Source: Roseomonas marmotae
Lineage (GTDB): Bacteria; Pseudomonadota; Alphaproteobacteria; Acetobacterales; Acetobacteraceae
DNA length: 64,000 nucleotides
Reading direction: 5' to 3'
NCBI RefSeq assembly: GCF_017654485.1
Contig: NZ_CP061091.1
Span: forward strand, 1,983,501-2,047,500
Under the pieces are notes generated by a model. The model ran no database searches, was not told where the DNA came from, and saw only the letters and a program-made list of their open reading frames with translations. A program made the translations under genes and the position numbers. How positions within the stretch are numbered: position 1 is the first letter of the stretch; every line of letters starts with the position of its first letter. Below are positions 35,020 to 43,014 of the stretch, piece after piece.

Positions 35020-35583
35020 ACCCGGTAGCGCCAGATAGGCGGCTTCGTCCTGGGTATTGGGCCGCCCCAGGACGCGATTGCGGTGGGGAAAGCGCCCGAA
35101 GCGAGCAATGACCTGCCAGTGCCGCCAGGCATAGTCAATGCCCCCGCCCGGCTTGCGGGCGGATGGATCATCGCGCAACCCCTCGAACAGCGTGACCGAC
35201 AGGTTCTGGTCGGCCATAGCCTCGCCATGCTCGAAGGGCAGGTAGAAGAAGCCGCGCGGCACCGGACCGAAGGCGAGGTCCTGCCGCCGTTCCAGCACCG
35301 CGGTCCGTGCCACGGCGCGGGCATGGGGGTCGGAGGCGAAAGCCGCCGACTGTCCGCGGAAGAGGTTGCGCGGGAACTGGTCGAGCAGCAGCAGCAGGGC
35401 CAGGGCGCCTTCCGCATCCGCGGCCCAGTCGTCCAGCTCTCCCTCCCGCGCCGGAATCACCAGATCGCCGAAGCGCGCGGAGATGGCGGCGTCGAAGGCG
35501 TCATTCCGCTCGAACCAGATGGGCCGGGACCGGCCGAGATTGCCGTCGAACCAGAATTCCAGGATTTCGCGCGGCGTGTTCAT
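35008..35583 (-). CDS. DUF924 family protein
   Basis: A 191-residue helical protein (MNTPREILEFWFDGNLGRSR) with the family signature LLLLDQFPRNLFRGQSAAFASDPHAR and the later FFYLPFEHGE and RFGRFPHRNRVLGR blocks. Function is unknown; the repeats have been compared with TPR-like folds. Its start overlaps the FAD/Fe-S dehydrogenase stop by four bases, so it is translationally coupled to that gene. Confidence 0.87.
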   Translation of the reverse strand: MNTPREILEFWFDGNLGRSRPIWFERNDAFDAAISARFGDLVIPAREGELDDWAADAEGALALLLLLDQFPRNLFRGQSAAFASDPHARAVARTAVLERRQDLAFGPVPRGFFYLPFEHGEAMADQNLSVTLFEGLRDDPSARKPGGGIDYAWRHWQVIARFGRFPHRNRVLGRPNTQDEAAYLALPGAGF

Positions 35584-38495
35584 GTCTGCACGGCCCGGGC
35601 CAGCAGGCGGATGGAATGCACGGCGTCACGGCCGGACAGGTCACGGATCTGGTGGCGGCAGGAGGTGCCGTCGGCGACGATGGCATCCTCGGGCGCCGCG
35701 GCGCGGACGGCCGGCAGCAGGGACAGCTCGGCCATGGCGCGGCTCACCTCCAGGTTCTTCGCCTCATAGCCGAAAGAGCCGGCCATGCCGCAACACGAGG
35801 AAGCGATGGGCGTGACGGTCAGCTCCGGGATCTGCCGCAGCGTCTTCACCGCCGGCAGGAAGGCGCCGAAAGCCTTCTGGTGGCAGTGGCCATGGATATG
35901 CGCGCGGGTCGTGCCGATGGGCTTCAGGCCGGCCGGCCATTCCTGCGTTGCCAGGAACTCGGTGGCGAGCTGCGCGCGTCCCGCCAGCGCCGTGGCTTCC
36001 GGGCCCGGAAGCAGGGACAGGAATTCGTCCCGTAATGTCATGATGCAGGAAGGCTCCAGGCCCAGTACCGGGGCATCCGAGCCAGACAGCGCCGCCAGGG
36101 TGCGCCGCGCCTCGGCCCGTGCCTCATCCACCATGCCGGCGGCGAGATAGGTGCGGCCGCAGCAGAGCGGACGCCCGTCCGGCGCGGCCGCGGGCGTAAC
36201 GCGGAAACCGGCGGCGCCCAGCACCGTCACGGCGTCGCGCAGGTTCTCCGGCTCGTAATAGCGGTTGAAGGTATCGGCGAAGAGGATGACCTCGCGGCCC
36301 GCGCCATCCCGCCGTGCCTCGGGATCGCGGAAGGCATCGCGCCGGAACCGTGGCAGGCGGCGGCCGGCGGCCAGGCCCAGCGCGCGCTCCGACAGGCCCG
36401 CCAGCCCTGGGATGGTGTCGCGCAGATTGGCCAGGCCCGGCAGCTTGGCGGCCCAGGGCGCCCAGCGCGGCAGTTCGGCGATGATGCGGTCCTTCAGTCG
36501 GACGCCATGGCGCTTCGCGCGGGCATGGCTCGCCTCGATCTTCATCTTCGCCATGTCCACGCCGGTCGGGCATTCCCGCTTGCAGCCCTTGCAGGAGACG
36601 CAGAGGGAGAGCGCCTCCGCCACCTCGTCCCCCGCCAGCGCGTCGGGGCCGAGCTGGCCGGTGAGGGCGAGACGCAGTGTATTGGCGCGGCCGCGCGTCA
36701 GGTGCTGCTCGTCCCGCGTGGCGCGGAAGGAGGGGCACATCACATCGGCATCGAATTTCCGGCAGGTGCCATTGTTGTTGCACATCTCCACCGCGCCCAG
36801 GAAACCGCCCTGCGGCCCCGGCCAGGCGGACCAGTCCAGCGCCGGCTTGATGCTCTCATCCGCGCGGTAGCCGGGCGGGTAGCGGAAGAGCGTGCGGTCA
36901 TCCATGCGCGGCGCCCGCACGACACGGCCCGGGTTCATCAGCCCGGCGGGGTCGAAGGCATCCTTCACCGCCTCGAAGGCACGCACGATGCGGGCGCCGA
37001 ACATCGGCTCATGGAATTCGGAACGGACGATGCCGTCGCCATGCTCGCCGGAATGGCTGCCCTTGTATTCGCGCACCAGGGCAAAGCATTCCTCGGCGAT
37101 GGCGCGCATCTTCGCGACATCCTCGCCAGCCTTCATGTTCAGCACGGGGCGGACATGAAGGCAGCCGACGCTGGCATGGGCGTACCAGGTGCCCTTGGTG
37201 CCGTGCTTCTCAAAGACTTCGTTCAGCCGCTCGGTGTAGTCGGCGAGATCAGGAAGATCGACGGCGGTGTCCTCGATGAAGGAGACCGGCTTCCCGTCGC
37301 CCTTCATGGACATCATGATGTTCAGGCCGGCCTCGCGCACCGACGCCACCTGCGCCTGGAACGCGGAATCCGTGACGCGCACAACGGATTTCGGATAGCC
37401 GAGATCGCCCATCATCTCGTCCAGCCGGTCCAGGTCACGCAGCAGCGCGGCATCGTCATCGCCATGGAATTCGACGATGAGCAGCGAGTCCGGCTCGCCC
37501 AGCACGATGGCGTCGATCGTGGCGCGGTAGATCGGGATGGAGCGGCCGAGGTCGATCATGGTGCGGTCCACCAGCTCGACCGCCTCGGGGTTCAGGGTGA
37601 CGAGGTGCTGGCTGGCGGCCATGGCGGCGCGGAAGGTGGGGAACTGGCAGATGCCCAGCACCTTGCGAGGCTTGATCGGCCAGAGCTTCAGGTCCAGCGC
37701 TTGGGAAAAGGCGAGGGTGCCCTCGCTGCCCACCAGCAGCCGCGCGAGGTTGCCACGGCCTTCCGCGCGTGCGGCGGGGGTCAGCGTCTCGATATTGTAG
37801 CCGCCGACGCGGCGGAGCTGGCGCGGGAAGCGTGTGGCGATCTCCTCCGCCTCCCGCGCACCGAGGGCGCGGAGGGACTGGATGAGGCTGGCGACATCGG
37901 CGGGGATATCGGCGCCCAGATTGTCCGCGACCTCGCCGAAGGTGAAGCGCCGGCCATTGGGCAGCAGCGCGTCGATGGCCAGCACATTATCCGCCATCAG
38001 CCCGTAGCGGATGGATTTGGAGCCGCAGGAATTATTGCCGGCCATGCCGCCGATGGTGCAGCGCGCCCAGGTGGAGGGATCGACCGGGAAGAACAGCTTG
38101 TGCTGCTTCAGCGCATCGTTCAGCGCGCCGAGCGCGATGCCGGGCTGCACCTTCGCGACGCCCGCCGCCGCATCGACCGAGAGGACGTTGCGCAGGTATT
38201 TGGTGCAGTCGATCACCAGCGCGCGGTTGACCGTCTGGCCGCACTGGCTGGTGCCGCCGCCGCGCGGCAGCACGGGCACGCCTTCCTCACGGCAAAGGGC
38301 CAGCGCCGCCTCCACATCCTCCATGCTCTTCGGCACCAGCACGCCGATGGGCTCCACCTGATAGATGCTGGCATCGGTTGCATAGCGGCCGCGATCCGCA
38401 GGGGCGAAGCGCACCTCGCCCTCGACATTGCGCTTAAGCCGGGCGGCCAGGGCCGGGTCGCCGGGGCGGTGCTTCGCGGTGGTGATGGCGTTCAT
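35580..38495 (-). CDS. FAD-linked and Fe-S-binding D-2-hydroxyacid dehydrogenase (YdiJ/glycolate oxidase-like fusion)
   Basis: A 971-residue fusion. The N-terminal half is a PCMH-type FAD domain (VLPRGGGTSQCGQTVN, TIGGMAGNNSCGSKSIRYG) and an FAD-oxidase C domain (HASVGCLHVRPVLNM, SGEHGDGIVRSEF). The C-terminal third is a ferredoxin-like and CCG region. It has a 4Fe-4S motif at Cys632, 635, 638 and 642 and two later CCG-type clusters (PLCCGRTY, SSCCGMAGSFGYE). Family members such as E. coli YdiJ oxidise D-2-hydroxyglutarate; others oxidise D-lactate or glycolate. It is divergent from a serine-glyoxylate-type aminotransferase, hinting at glyoxylate-linked metabolism. DUF924 follows in the operon. 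Confidence 0.9.
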   Translation of the reverse strand: MNAITTAKHRPGDPALAARLKRNVEGEVRFAPADRGRYATDASIYQVEPIGVLVPKSMEDVEAALALCREEGVPVLPRGGGTSQCGQTVNRALVIDCTKYLRNVLSVDAAAGVAKVQPGIALGALNDALKQHKLFFPVDPSTWARCTIGGMAGNNSCGSKSIRYGLMADNVLAIDALLPNGRRFTFGEVADNLGADIPADVASLIQSLRALGAREAEEIATRFPRQLRRVGGYNIETLTPAARAEGRGNLARLLVGSEGTLAFSQALDLKLWPIKPRKVLGICQFPTFRAAMAASQHLVTLNPEAVELVDRTMIDLGRSIPIYRATIDAIVLGEPDSLLIVEFHGDDDAALLRDLDRLDEMMGDLGYPKSVVRVTDSAFQAQVASVREAGLNIMMSMKGDGKPVSFIEDTAVDLPDLADYTERLNEVFEKHGTKGTWYAHASVGCLHVRPVLNMKAGEDVAKMRAIAEECFALVREYKGSHSGEHGDGIVRSEFHEPMFGARIVRAFEAVKDAFDPAGLMNPGRVVRAPRMDDRTLFRYPPGYRADESIKPALDWSAWPGPQGGFLGAVEMCNNNGTCRKFDADVMCPSFRATRDEQHLTRGRANTLRLALTGQLGPDALAGDEVAEALSLCVSCKGCKRECPTGVDMAKMKIEASHARAKRHGVRLKDRIIAELPRWAPWAAKLPGLANLRDTIPGLAGLSERALGLAAGRRLPRFRRDAFRDPEARRDGAGREVILFADTFNRYYEPENLRDAVTVLGAAGFRVTPAAAPDGRPLCCGRTYLAAGMVDEARAEARRTLAALSGSDAPVLGLEPSCIMTLRDEFLSLLPGPEATALAGRAQLATEFLATQEWPAGLKPIGTTRAHIHGHCHQKAFGAFLPAVKTLRQIPELTVTPIASSCCGMAGSFGYEAKNLEVSRAMAELSLLPAVRAAAPEDAIVADGTSCRHQIRDLSGRDAVHSIRLLARAVQT

Positions 38496-38635
38496 GCAGC
38501 TTCCTCTCTGGTGGAAAGCCTAGCGGCACCGGGCCGCGCTGTCCGATCTATTATGCTCATCAATCCAAGAAGCCGAACTCATTGGCGGATGAGATGAATG
38601 GCGGCTAGGGACAAGGCAACGGAGGAGACGATCCC

Positions 38636-39820
38636 ATGGCCTATTTCCAGTCCAAGCCCACTGCCGGCCGGCATTTCCTGCAGATCCCCGGCCCGAGCAA
38701 CGTGCCGGACCGCGTGCTGCGCGCCATGGACAATCCGACCATGGACCACCGGGGCCCCGATTTCGGTCTCTTCGGCAAGCAGCTGCTGGAGAAGATCAAG
38801 CCGGTCTTCGGCACCACTGGCCCCGTGATCATCTATCCCGCCTCCGGCACCGGTGCCTGGGAAGCTGCGCTGGTGAATACCCTCTCCCCCGGCGACACGG
38901 TGCTGATGTGCGACACCGGCCAGTTCGCCTCGCTGTGGCGGGAAATGGCGGAGCGCCTGGGCCTCAGGCCCACCTTCATCGAGACCGACTGGCGCCGTGG
39001 CGCGGATGTGGAGGCGATCGGCGCGAGGCTGCGCGCCGACAAGGCCCATGCCATCAAGGCGGTGGCCGTCGTGCATAACGAGACCAGCACCGGCGCCACC
39101 AGCCGTATCGACGAGGTGCGCGCCGCGATGGATGCGGCGGGCCATCCGGCGCTGCTGCTGGTGGATACCATCTCCTCCCTCGGCTCCGTCGAATACAAGC
39201 ACGACGAATGGCGCGTCGATGTGACGGTTTCCGGCAGCCAGAAGGGGCTGATGCTGCCGCCGGGGCTGTCGTTCAACGCCGTCTCGGACAAGGCGCTGAA
39301 GGCCAGCGAGAACGCGAAGCTGCCGCGCAGCTTCTGGGACTGGAAGCCGATGCTGGCCTCCAACGCCACCGGCTACTTCCCCTACACCCCCGCCACCAAC
39401 ATGCTCTACGCGCTGGACACCGCGCTGGACATGCTGATGGAAGAGGGGCTGCAGAATGTCTTCGCCCGGCATGAACGCCATGGGGAGGCCACCCGCCGCG
39501 CCGTGCGCGCCTGGGGGCTGGAGGTCCAGTGCGAAGATCCCCGCCACTTCTCCCCCGTGCTGACCGCCGTGCGGCTGCCGGAGGGACATTCGGCCAATGC
39601 GCTGCGCGCCACTATCCTGGAGCGTTTCAACATGAGCCTCGGCAACGGGCTCGGCCGGTTGAACGACAGGGTGTTCCGCATCGGCCATCTCGGCGATATC
39701 GGCGACCTGCAGGTGCTGGGCACGCTGACGGGGGTGGAGATGGGGCTGCGCCTCGCGGGCGTGCCGCACAGGTCCGGTGGCGTGCAGGCCGCGATGGACT
39801 ACCTCGCCGGCAACGCTTGA
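38636..39820 (+). CDS. Alanine/serine--glyoxylate aminotransferase family protein
   Basis: A 394-residue fold-type I PLP enzyme. The N-terminus HFLQIPGPSNVPDRVLRAMDNPTMDHRGPDF is the SgaA/AGXT signature, and the PLP Lys lies in VSGSQKGLMLPPGLSF. HNETSTGATSRIDEVRAAM and LLVDTISSLGSVEYKHDEW provide the cofactor-binding Asp region. It transfers an amino group from serine (or alanine) to glyoxylate to give glycine, as in the serine cycle or photorespiratory-type salvage. ATG follows GGAGGAGAC. Divergence from the FAD-linked 2-hydroxyacid dehydrogenase suggests a shared role in glyoxylate turnover. Confidence 0.92.
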   Translation: MAYFQSKPTAGRHFLQIPGPSNVPDRVLRAMDNPTMDHRGPDFGLFGKQLLEKIKPVFGTTGPVIIYPASGTGAWEAALVNTLSPGDTVLMCDTGQFASLWREMAERLGLRPTFIETDWRRGADVEAIGARLRADKAHAIKAVAVVHNETSTGATSRIDEVRAAMDAAGHPALLLVDTISSLGSVEYKHDEWRVDVTVSGSQKGLMLPPGLSFNAVSDKALKASENAKLPRSFWDWKPMLASNATGYFPYTPATNMLYALDTALDMLMEEGLQNVFARHERHGEATRRAVRAWGLEVQCEDPRHFSPVLTAVRLPEGHSANALRATILERFNMSLGNGLGRLNDRVFRIGHLGDIGDLQVLGTLTGVEMGLRLAGVPHRSGGVQAAMDYLAGNA

Positions 39821-39870
39821 ACCGGATGGCCCTCCCGCCCCACCTTGCGGGGTAGAGGAGGGCCAGACCC

Positions 39871-40179
39871 ATGACCACCGAGATCGACGCCGCCACCCGC
39901 ACGGAGCTGGAAGCCGCCGCCTTCCGCCGCCTGGTGCAGCATCTGCGGGAGCGGACGGATGTGCAGAATATCGACCTGATGAACCTGGCCGGCTTCTGCC
40001 GGAACTGCCTCAGCCGCTGGTATCGCGAGGCCGCCGAGGCACAGGGCATCGCCCTGCCGGACCCGGAGGCACGGGAGACCATCTACGGCATGCCCTACAA
40101 GGAATGGCAGGCGAAGTATCAGAAGGAAGCGACGCCGGAGCAGAAGGCCGCCTTGACCGCCGGCAACCACCAGCACTGA
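39871..40179 (+). CDS. DUF1244 domain protein
   Basis: A 102-residue protein with the DUF1244 hallmark LAGFCRNCLSRWYREAAEAQG and the GMPYKEWQAKYQ block. The CxxC pair in FCRNC could bind metal, but this is unproven. DUF1244 is common in Alpha- and Gammaproteobacteria and has no assigned function. It lies 50 bases after the aminotransferase and may share its transcript; a terminator-like hairpin follows before gapR. Confidence 0.87.
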   Translation: MTTEIDAATRTELEAAAFRRLVQHLRERTDVQNIDLMNLAGFCRNCLSRWYREAAEAQGIALPDPEARETIYGMPYKEWQAKYQKEATPEQKAALTAGNHQH

Positions 40180-40271
40180 GGCGCCGGCAGCAACCCTGGC
40201 CTGCCCGGGACGGTATGCCAGGGAGGCCCGGCGAGCCTGCATTGCAGGGTCGTGACGAGGGTCTGGCGCAT

Positions 40272-40300
40272 TTGCGGAGGCCCTTCCGGACAGCTATACC
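40272..40300 (+). promoter_or_regulatory. Sigma-70-type promoter for gapR
   Basis: TTGCGG (40272-40277) and TATACC (40295-40300) are separated by exactly 17 bases, a good match to the housekeeping consensus. The expected start site is near 40307, about 57 bases before the gapR ATG and three bases before a terminator-like hairpin. A TTGCGG-17-TATCTG pair also precedes lysC. Confidence 0.55.
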
Positions 40301-40309
40301 GCGCAGCCC

Positions 40310-40339
40310 CGGTGCCTTTCCAAGGCGCCGGATTTTTTT
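40310..40339 (+). terminator. Intrinsic terminator or attenuator in the gapR leader
   Basis: CGGTGCC (40310-40316) pairs with GGCGCCG (40324-40330), with one G-U, across a 7-base loop. GA and a run of seven T follow. The T-run ends 24 bases before the gapR ATG. If the promoter just upstream is real, the hairpin starts almost at the 5-prime end of the gapR mRNA. It may end the DUF1244 transcript, attenuate gapR, or do both. Confidence 0.7.
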
Positions 40340-40363
40340 GGTGGCACTGTCCGGAGACCCTTG

Positions 40364-40666
40364 ATGAGCGATTTCGACGAGCAGGACGCGAAGGCCAGCC
40401 GGGACCGCCAGGCCGCTGATCCCGAGTCCGAAGTGGGCGGCATCGCGGCCGACCGCCTGCGCTCGATCATCGAGCGGGTGGAGCGGCTGGAGGAAGAGCG
40501 CAAGGCGCTGGCCGACGACATCAAGGACATCTTCGCCGAGGCCAAGTCCGCCGGCTTCGAGGTGAAGGTGATTCGCCAGATCATCCGCATCCGCAAGCAG
40601 GAGCCCGCCGACGTGGAGGAGCAGGAGACCCTGCTCGACCTCTACCGCCGCGCCCTGGGCATGTGA
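40364..40666 (+). CDS. gapR: GapR, DUF2312 nucleoid-associated protein
   Basis: A 100-residue protein (MSDFDEQDAKASRDRQAADP) ending in the conserved DUF2312 core: GIAADRLRSIIERVERLEEERKAL, DIKDIFAEAKSAGFEVKVIRQI and LLDLYRRALGM. The long first helix is coiled-coil forming. In Caulobacter GapR binds overtwisted, AT-rich DNA ahead of replication and transcription forks and is essential. The ATG has GGAG 7 bases upstream; a TTG one codon earlier is less likely. The N-terminus is slightly longer and more acidic than the minimal family core. Confidence 0.93.
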   Translation: MSDFDEQDAKASRDRQAADPESEVGGIAADRLRSIIERVERLEEERKALADDIKDIFAEAKSAGFEVKVIRQIIRIRKQEPADVEEQETLLDLYRRALGM

Positions 40667-40673
40667 TGCCCCG

Positions 40674-40702
40674 GCCGCGCCGCCACCTTTCGGTGGCGCG
40701 GC
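40674..40702. terminator. Hairpin between gapR and the NTF2-like gene
   Basis: CCACC and GGTGG, with outer GCCGC-type arms, pair around TTTC with a three-base bulge on the left, giving about 11 bp. It lies between two convergent stop codons. No T-run is present; possibly a bidirectional transcript end. Confidence 0.4.
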
Positions 40703-40704
40703 GT

Positions 40705-41124
40705 TCAGACCCTGGCCACCATCCCGCAGGTGGTGGCCAGCCGGAAGCGGTCCCATTCGTCCCAGGCTTCCGCGACCTTTCCATCCTCGACACGGACCAT
40801 CGACATCCCGCTGATGGTCACGCTCCGCCCGGTGGCGGGGACACCGAAACCGTCGCCGGTATGGGTCATGCGGGCCGTCCAGCGTCCGGCTGCCCGGTCA
40901 CCCTGCTCGACCACGTCATGCACGGTGAACTGGACGTCGGAGAAATTTCCCTGCACCTGGTCGAAGAAGATCTGGAAGGCCGCGGGCCCGCGCAGGTCAG
41001 ACCCCGCCATGTCGGTGGAATGAAGCACGCATTCCGGCGCGATATAGTCAGCCATGCGGGAAGCGTCCTTCTGGTTCCAGACTTCCTCGAACCAATGGCG
41101 CAGGATCAAACCGGCTGACGGCAT
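40705..41124 (-). CDS. Ester cyclase / SnoaL-like NTF2-fold protein
   Basis: A 139-residue protein (MPSAGLILRHWFEEVWNQKD). It has the SnoaL-type segments VLHSTDMAGSDLRGPAAFQIFF, VVEQGDRAAGRWTARMTHTGDGFGVPATGR and GMSMVRVEDGKVAEAWDEWD. These match the ester-cyclase or polyketide-cyclase-like branch, of which many members have no known substrate. GGGAG six bases before the ATG decides the start over two upstream Mets. It lies 82 bases after the acyl-CoA ligase start-distal end on the opposite side of gapR and is probably monocistronic. Confidence 0.83.
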   Translation of the reverse strand: MPSAGLILRHWFEEVWNQKDASRMADYIAPECVLHSTDMAGSDLRGPAAFQIFFDQVQGNFSDVQFTVHDVVEQGDRAAGRWTARMTHTGDGFGVPATGRSVTISGMSMVRVEDGKVAEAWDEWDRFRLATTCGMVARV

Positions 41125-41206
41125 GGCGGGCTCCCGGGCGTCCATCGCGATGGGGAGCCTAGCGCCATGACGATTCGATATGGAAACAAAACTCCGTGCG
41201 GCGGCC

Positions 41207-42913
41207 TCAGGCGTAGAGCCTGTCCAGTGCCGCCGCATGGGCTTCCAGCACCGCGCGGCGCCTGATCTTCATGGTGGGCGTCAGCATGCCGTTCTCGACG
41301 GTGAAGGGCGGCACCACCAGGCTGTGGCGCACCCGCTCGACCGAGGAGAGGCGCGCATTCACCCGTGCCACAGCGTCGGGCACCCTGTCCTCCTGCCCCT
41401 CGGCCGGTACCAGTAGCGCGGCGATGGCGGGGCGGCCTTCGCCCGCCACCACGGCGAGGGCGATTTCCGGCTCCGCCATCAGCATGCCCTCGATCTTGGC
41501 CGGGCTGACCATGTCCCCGCCCGAGGTCTTGATGATATCCCGCTTTCGGTCGGTGATGCGAAGGTAGCCCTGGGAGATCTCCCCCAGGTCGCCGGTATGC
41601 AGCCAGGGGGCGCCGCCGTCGCGCAGGTCCAGCAGCGCCTTGGCCGTGGCCTCCGGGTTGTTCCAGTATCCGTCCATCACCAGGTCGCCGCGCACCAGCA
41701 CCTCGCCATCGGCGGCGATGCGGGCCTCGACGCCGTCCAGCACCTTGCCCACGGTATGCCGGCGGTTGTCCCAGGGCACATTGACGCTGATCACCGGCCC
41801 GGCCTCGGTCTGGCCATAGCCCTGGATCAGCGGCAGGCCCAGCGCGATGAAGAAGCCGGAGAGGCCGGGGTCTAGCCGCGCGCCGCCCGAGACCAGCGCG
41901 ACCATCCGCCCGCCGAAGCGCGCCCGCACCTTGCGGCGCACCAAGTGTTCCAGCACCGCGTCCTGCAACTGCTCCCAAGGGCTGAGGCTGGGGCCGTCCA
42001 GCTTGCGCAGGCCGAGACGCAGCGCGGCCTCGAACATCCGGCGGCGGAAGGGCGATTCCTTCTCCAGCCCGGCCAGGATGCGGGCCCGCAGCACCTCGAA
42101 GAGGCGGGGCACGGCCGTCAGCACGGCGGGGCGCAAGCTCTGCAACTCGGCCGCCAGGCGGTCGGCGCCGCGGCTGTAGACGACCTGGATGCCGAAGGAG
42201 GGCAGCAGGAAGCCTCCCACCGTATGCTCATAGGCGTGGGAGAGCGGCAGGAAGGAAAGGTAGCAGGCATCCGCCGGCAGGTTCAGCTTGCCGATGAAGC
42301 TGGCGACCCCGTGCCGATTGGCCAGCATGGCCCGGTGCGGCAGCATCACCCCCTTGGGCGCGCCGCCGGTGCCGGAGGTGTAGATCAGGCAGGCCAGCCG
42401 CCCCGGCGGGATATGGTCCACCTCGGCCACCAGCATGGCGAGGTCGGGCGGCGTGGAGGCCAGCTCCGCCCAGGGGACGGTATTCTCGGCGTCCTCCATG
42501 GCCACCAGCAGGTCCAGCCCGCCGATCCCCGCCGCCTCGGCCACCATGCGGGCCAGGCGGGGGGTGGAGACGATGGCGGTGCGGGCGCCGGAATCGCGCA
42601 GGATATGCGCGTGGTCCTCCACCGCATTGGTGGTGTAGGTGGGCACGGACACGGCGCCGATGGCCATGATGGCGGTGTCGGCGATCAGGAATTCCGGCCG
42701 GTTCTCGGAGACGATGAGCACGCGGTCGCCCGGTGAGACGCCGCGCCGGCGCAGCCCGGCGGCGATGGCGGCCACGGCCATGGCGTATTCCGCCCAGCTC
42801 ATCTCCCGCCAGGCGCCCTCGCGCCAGAAGCGCAGCATCGACCGCTCCGGCCAGCGGCGCGCCAGGCTGAGCATCATGCCCGGCAGGCTGTTCCAGTTCT
42901 CCTCCAACGCCAT
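41207..42913 (-). CDS. AMP-dependent (long-chain fatty acyl-type) CoA synthetase
   Basis: A 568-residue acyl-adenylate-forming enzyme. The P-loop is LIYTSGTGGAPKGVMLPH (about residues 175-192). The LSFLPLSHAYEHTVGG, QGYGQTEAGPVIS, LHTGDLGEI and DRKRDIIKTSGGDMVSP (A8 hinge) motifs are all present, with a catalytic Lys region near PTMKIRRR. It resembles FadD15-like long-chain ligases. It activates a carboxylic acid to acyl-CoA in the cytoplasm. It stands divergent from pepF with no beta-oxidation genes nearby, so the exact acid is unknown. Confidence 0.9.
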   Translation of the reverse strand: MALEENWNSLPGMMLSLARRWPERSMLRFWREGAWREMSWAEYAMAVAAIAAGLRRRGVSPGDRVLIVSENRPEFLIADTAIMAIGAVSVPTYTTNAVEDHAHILRDSGARTAIVSTPRLARMVAEAAGIGGLDLLVAMEDAENTVPWAELASTPPDLAMLVAEVDHIPPGRLACLIYTSGTGGAPKGVMLPHRAMLANRHGVASFIGKLNLPADACYLSFLPLSHAYEHTVGGFLLPSFGIQVVYSRGADRLAAELQSLRPAVLTAVPRLFEVLRARILAGLEKESPFRRRMFEAALRLGLRKLDGPSLSPWEQLQDAVLEHLVRRKVRARFGGRMVALVSGGARLDPGLSGFFIALGLPLIQGYGQTEAGPVISVNVPWDNRRHTVGKVLDGVEARIAADGEVLVRGDLVMDGYWNNPEATAKALLDLRDGGAPWLHTGDLGEISQGYLRITDRKRDIIKTSGGDMVSPAKIEGMLMAEPEIALAVVAGEGRPAIAALLVPAEGQEDRVPDAVARVNARLSSVERVRHSLVVPPFTVENGMLTPTMKIRRRAVLEAHAAALDRLYA

Positions 42914-43014
42914 CTTCTTCCTTTGCCGTGGCAGTCCTTTGGCGGCGGGCGCTTGGCCTGCCGCCTGTTGGGCTTATATCGGTAGGACCGGAACCCACAA
43001 CCGCAAGGCGCGCC

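Noticed and set aside
36507..38597. 696-residue reading frame opposite the FAD/Fe-S dehydrogenase
   Set aside because: Antisense shadow without motifs; the opposite strand has complete FAD and Fe-S signatures.
42941..42965. GGCGGC/GCCGCC inverted repeat upstream of pepF
   Set aside because: Imperfect with a 13-base spacer and GC-only arms; chance pairing is likely.
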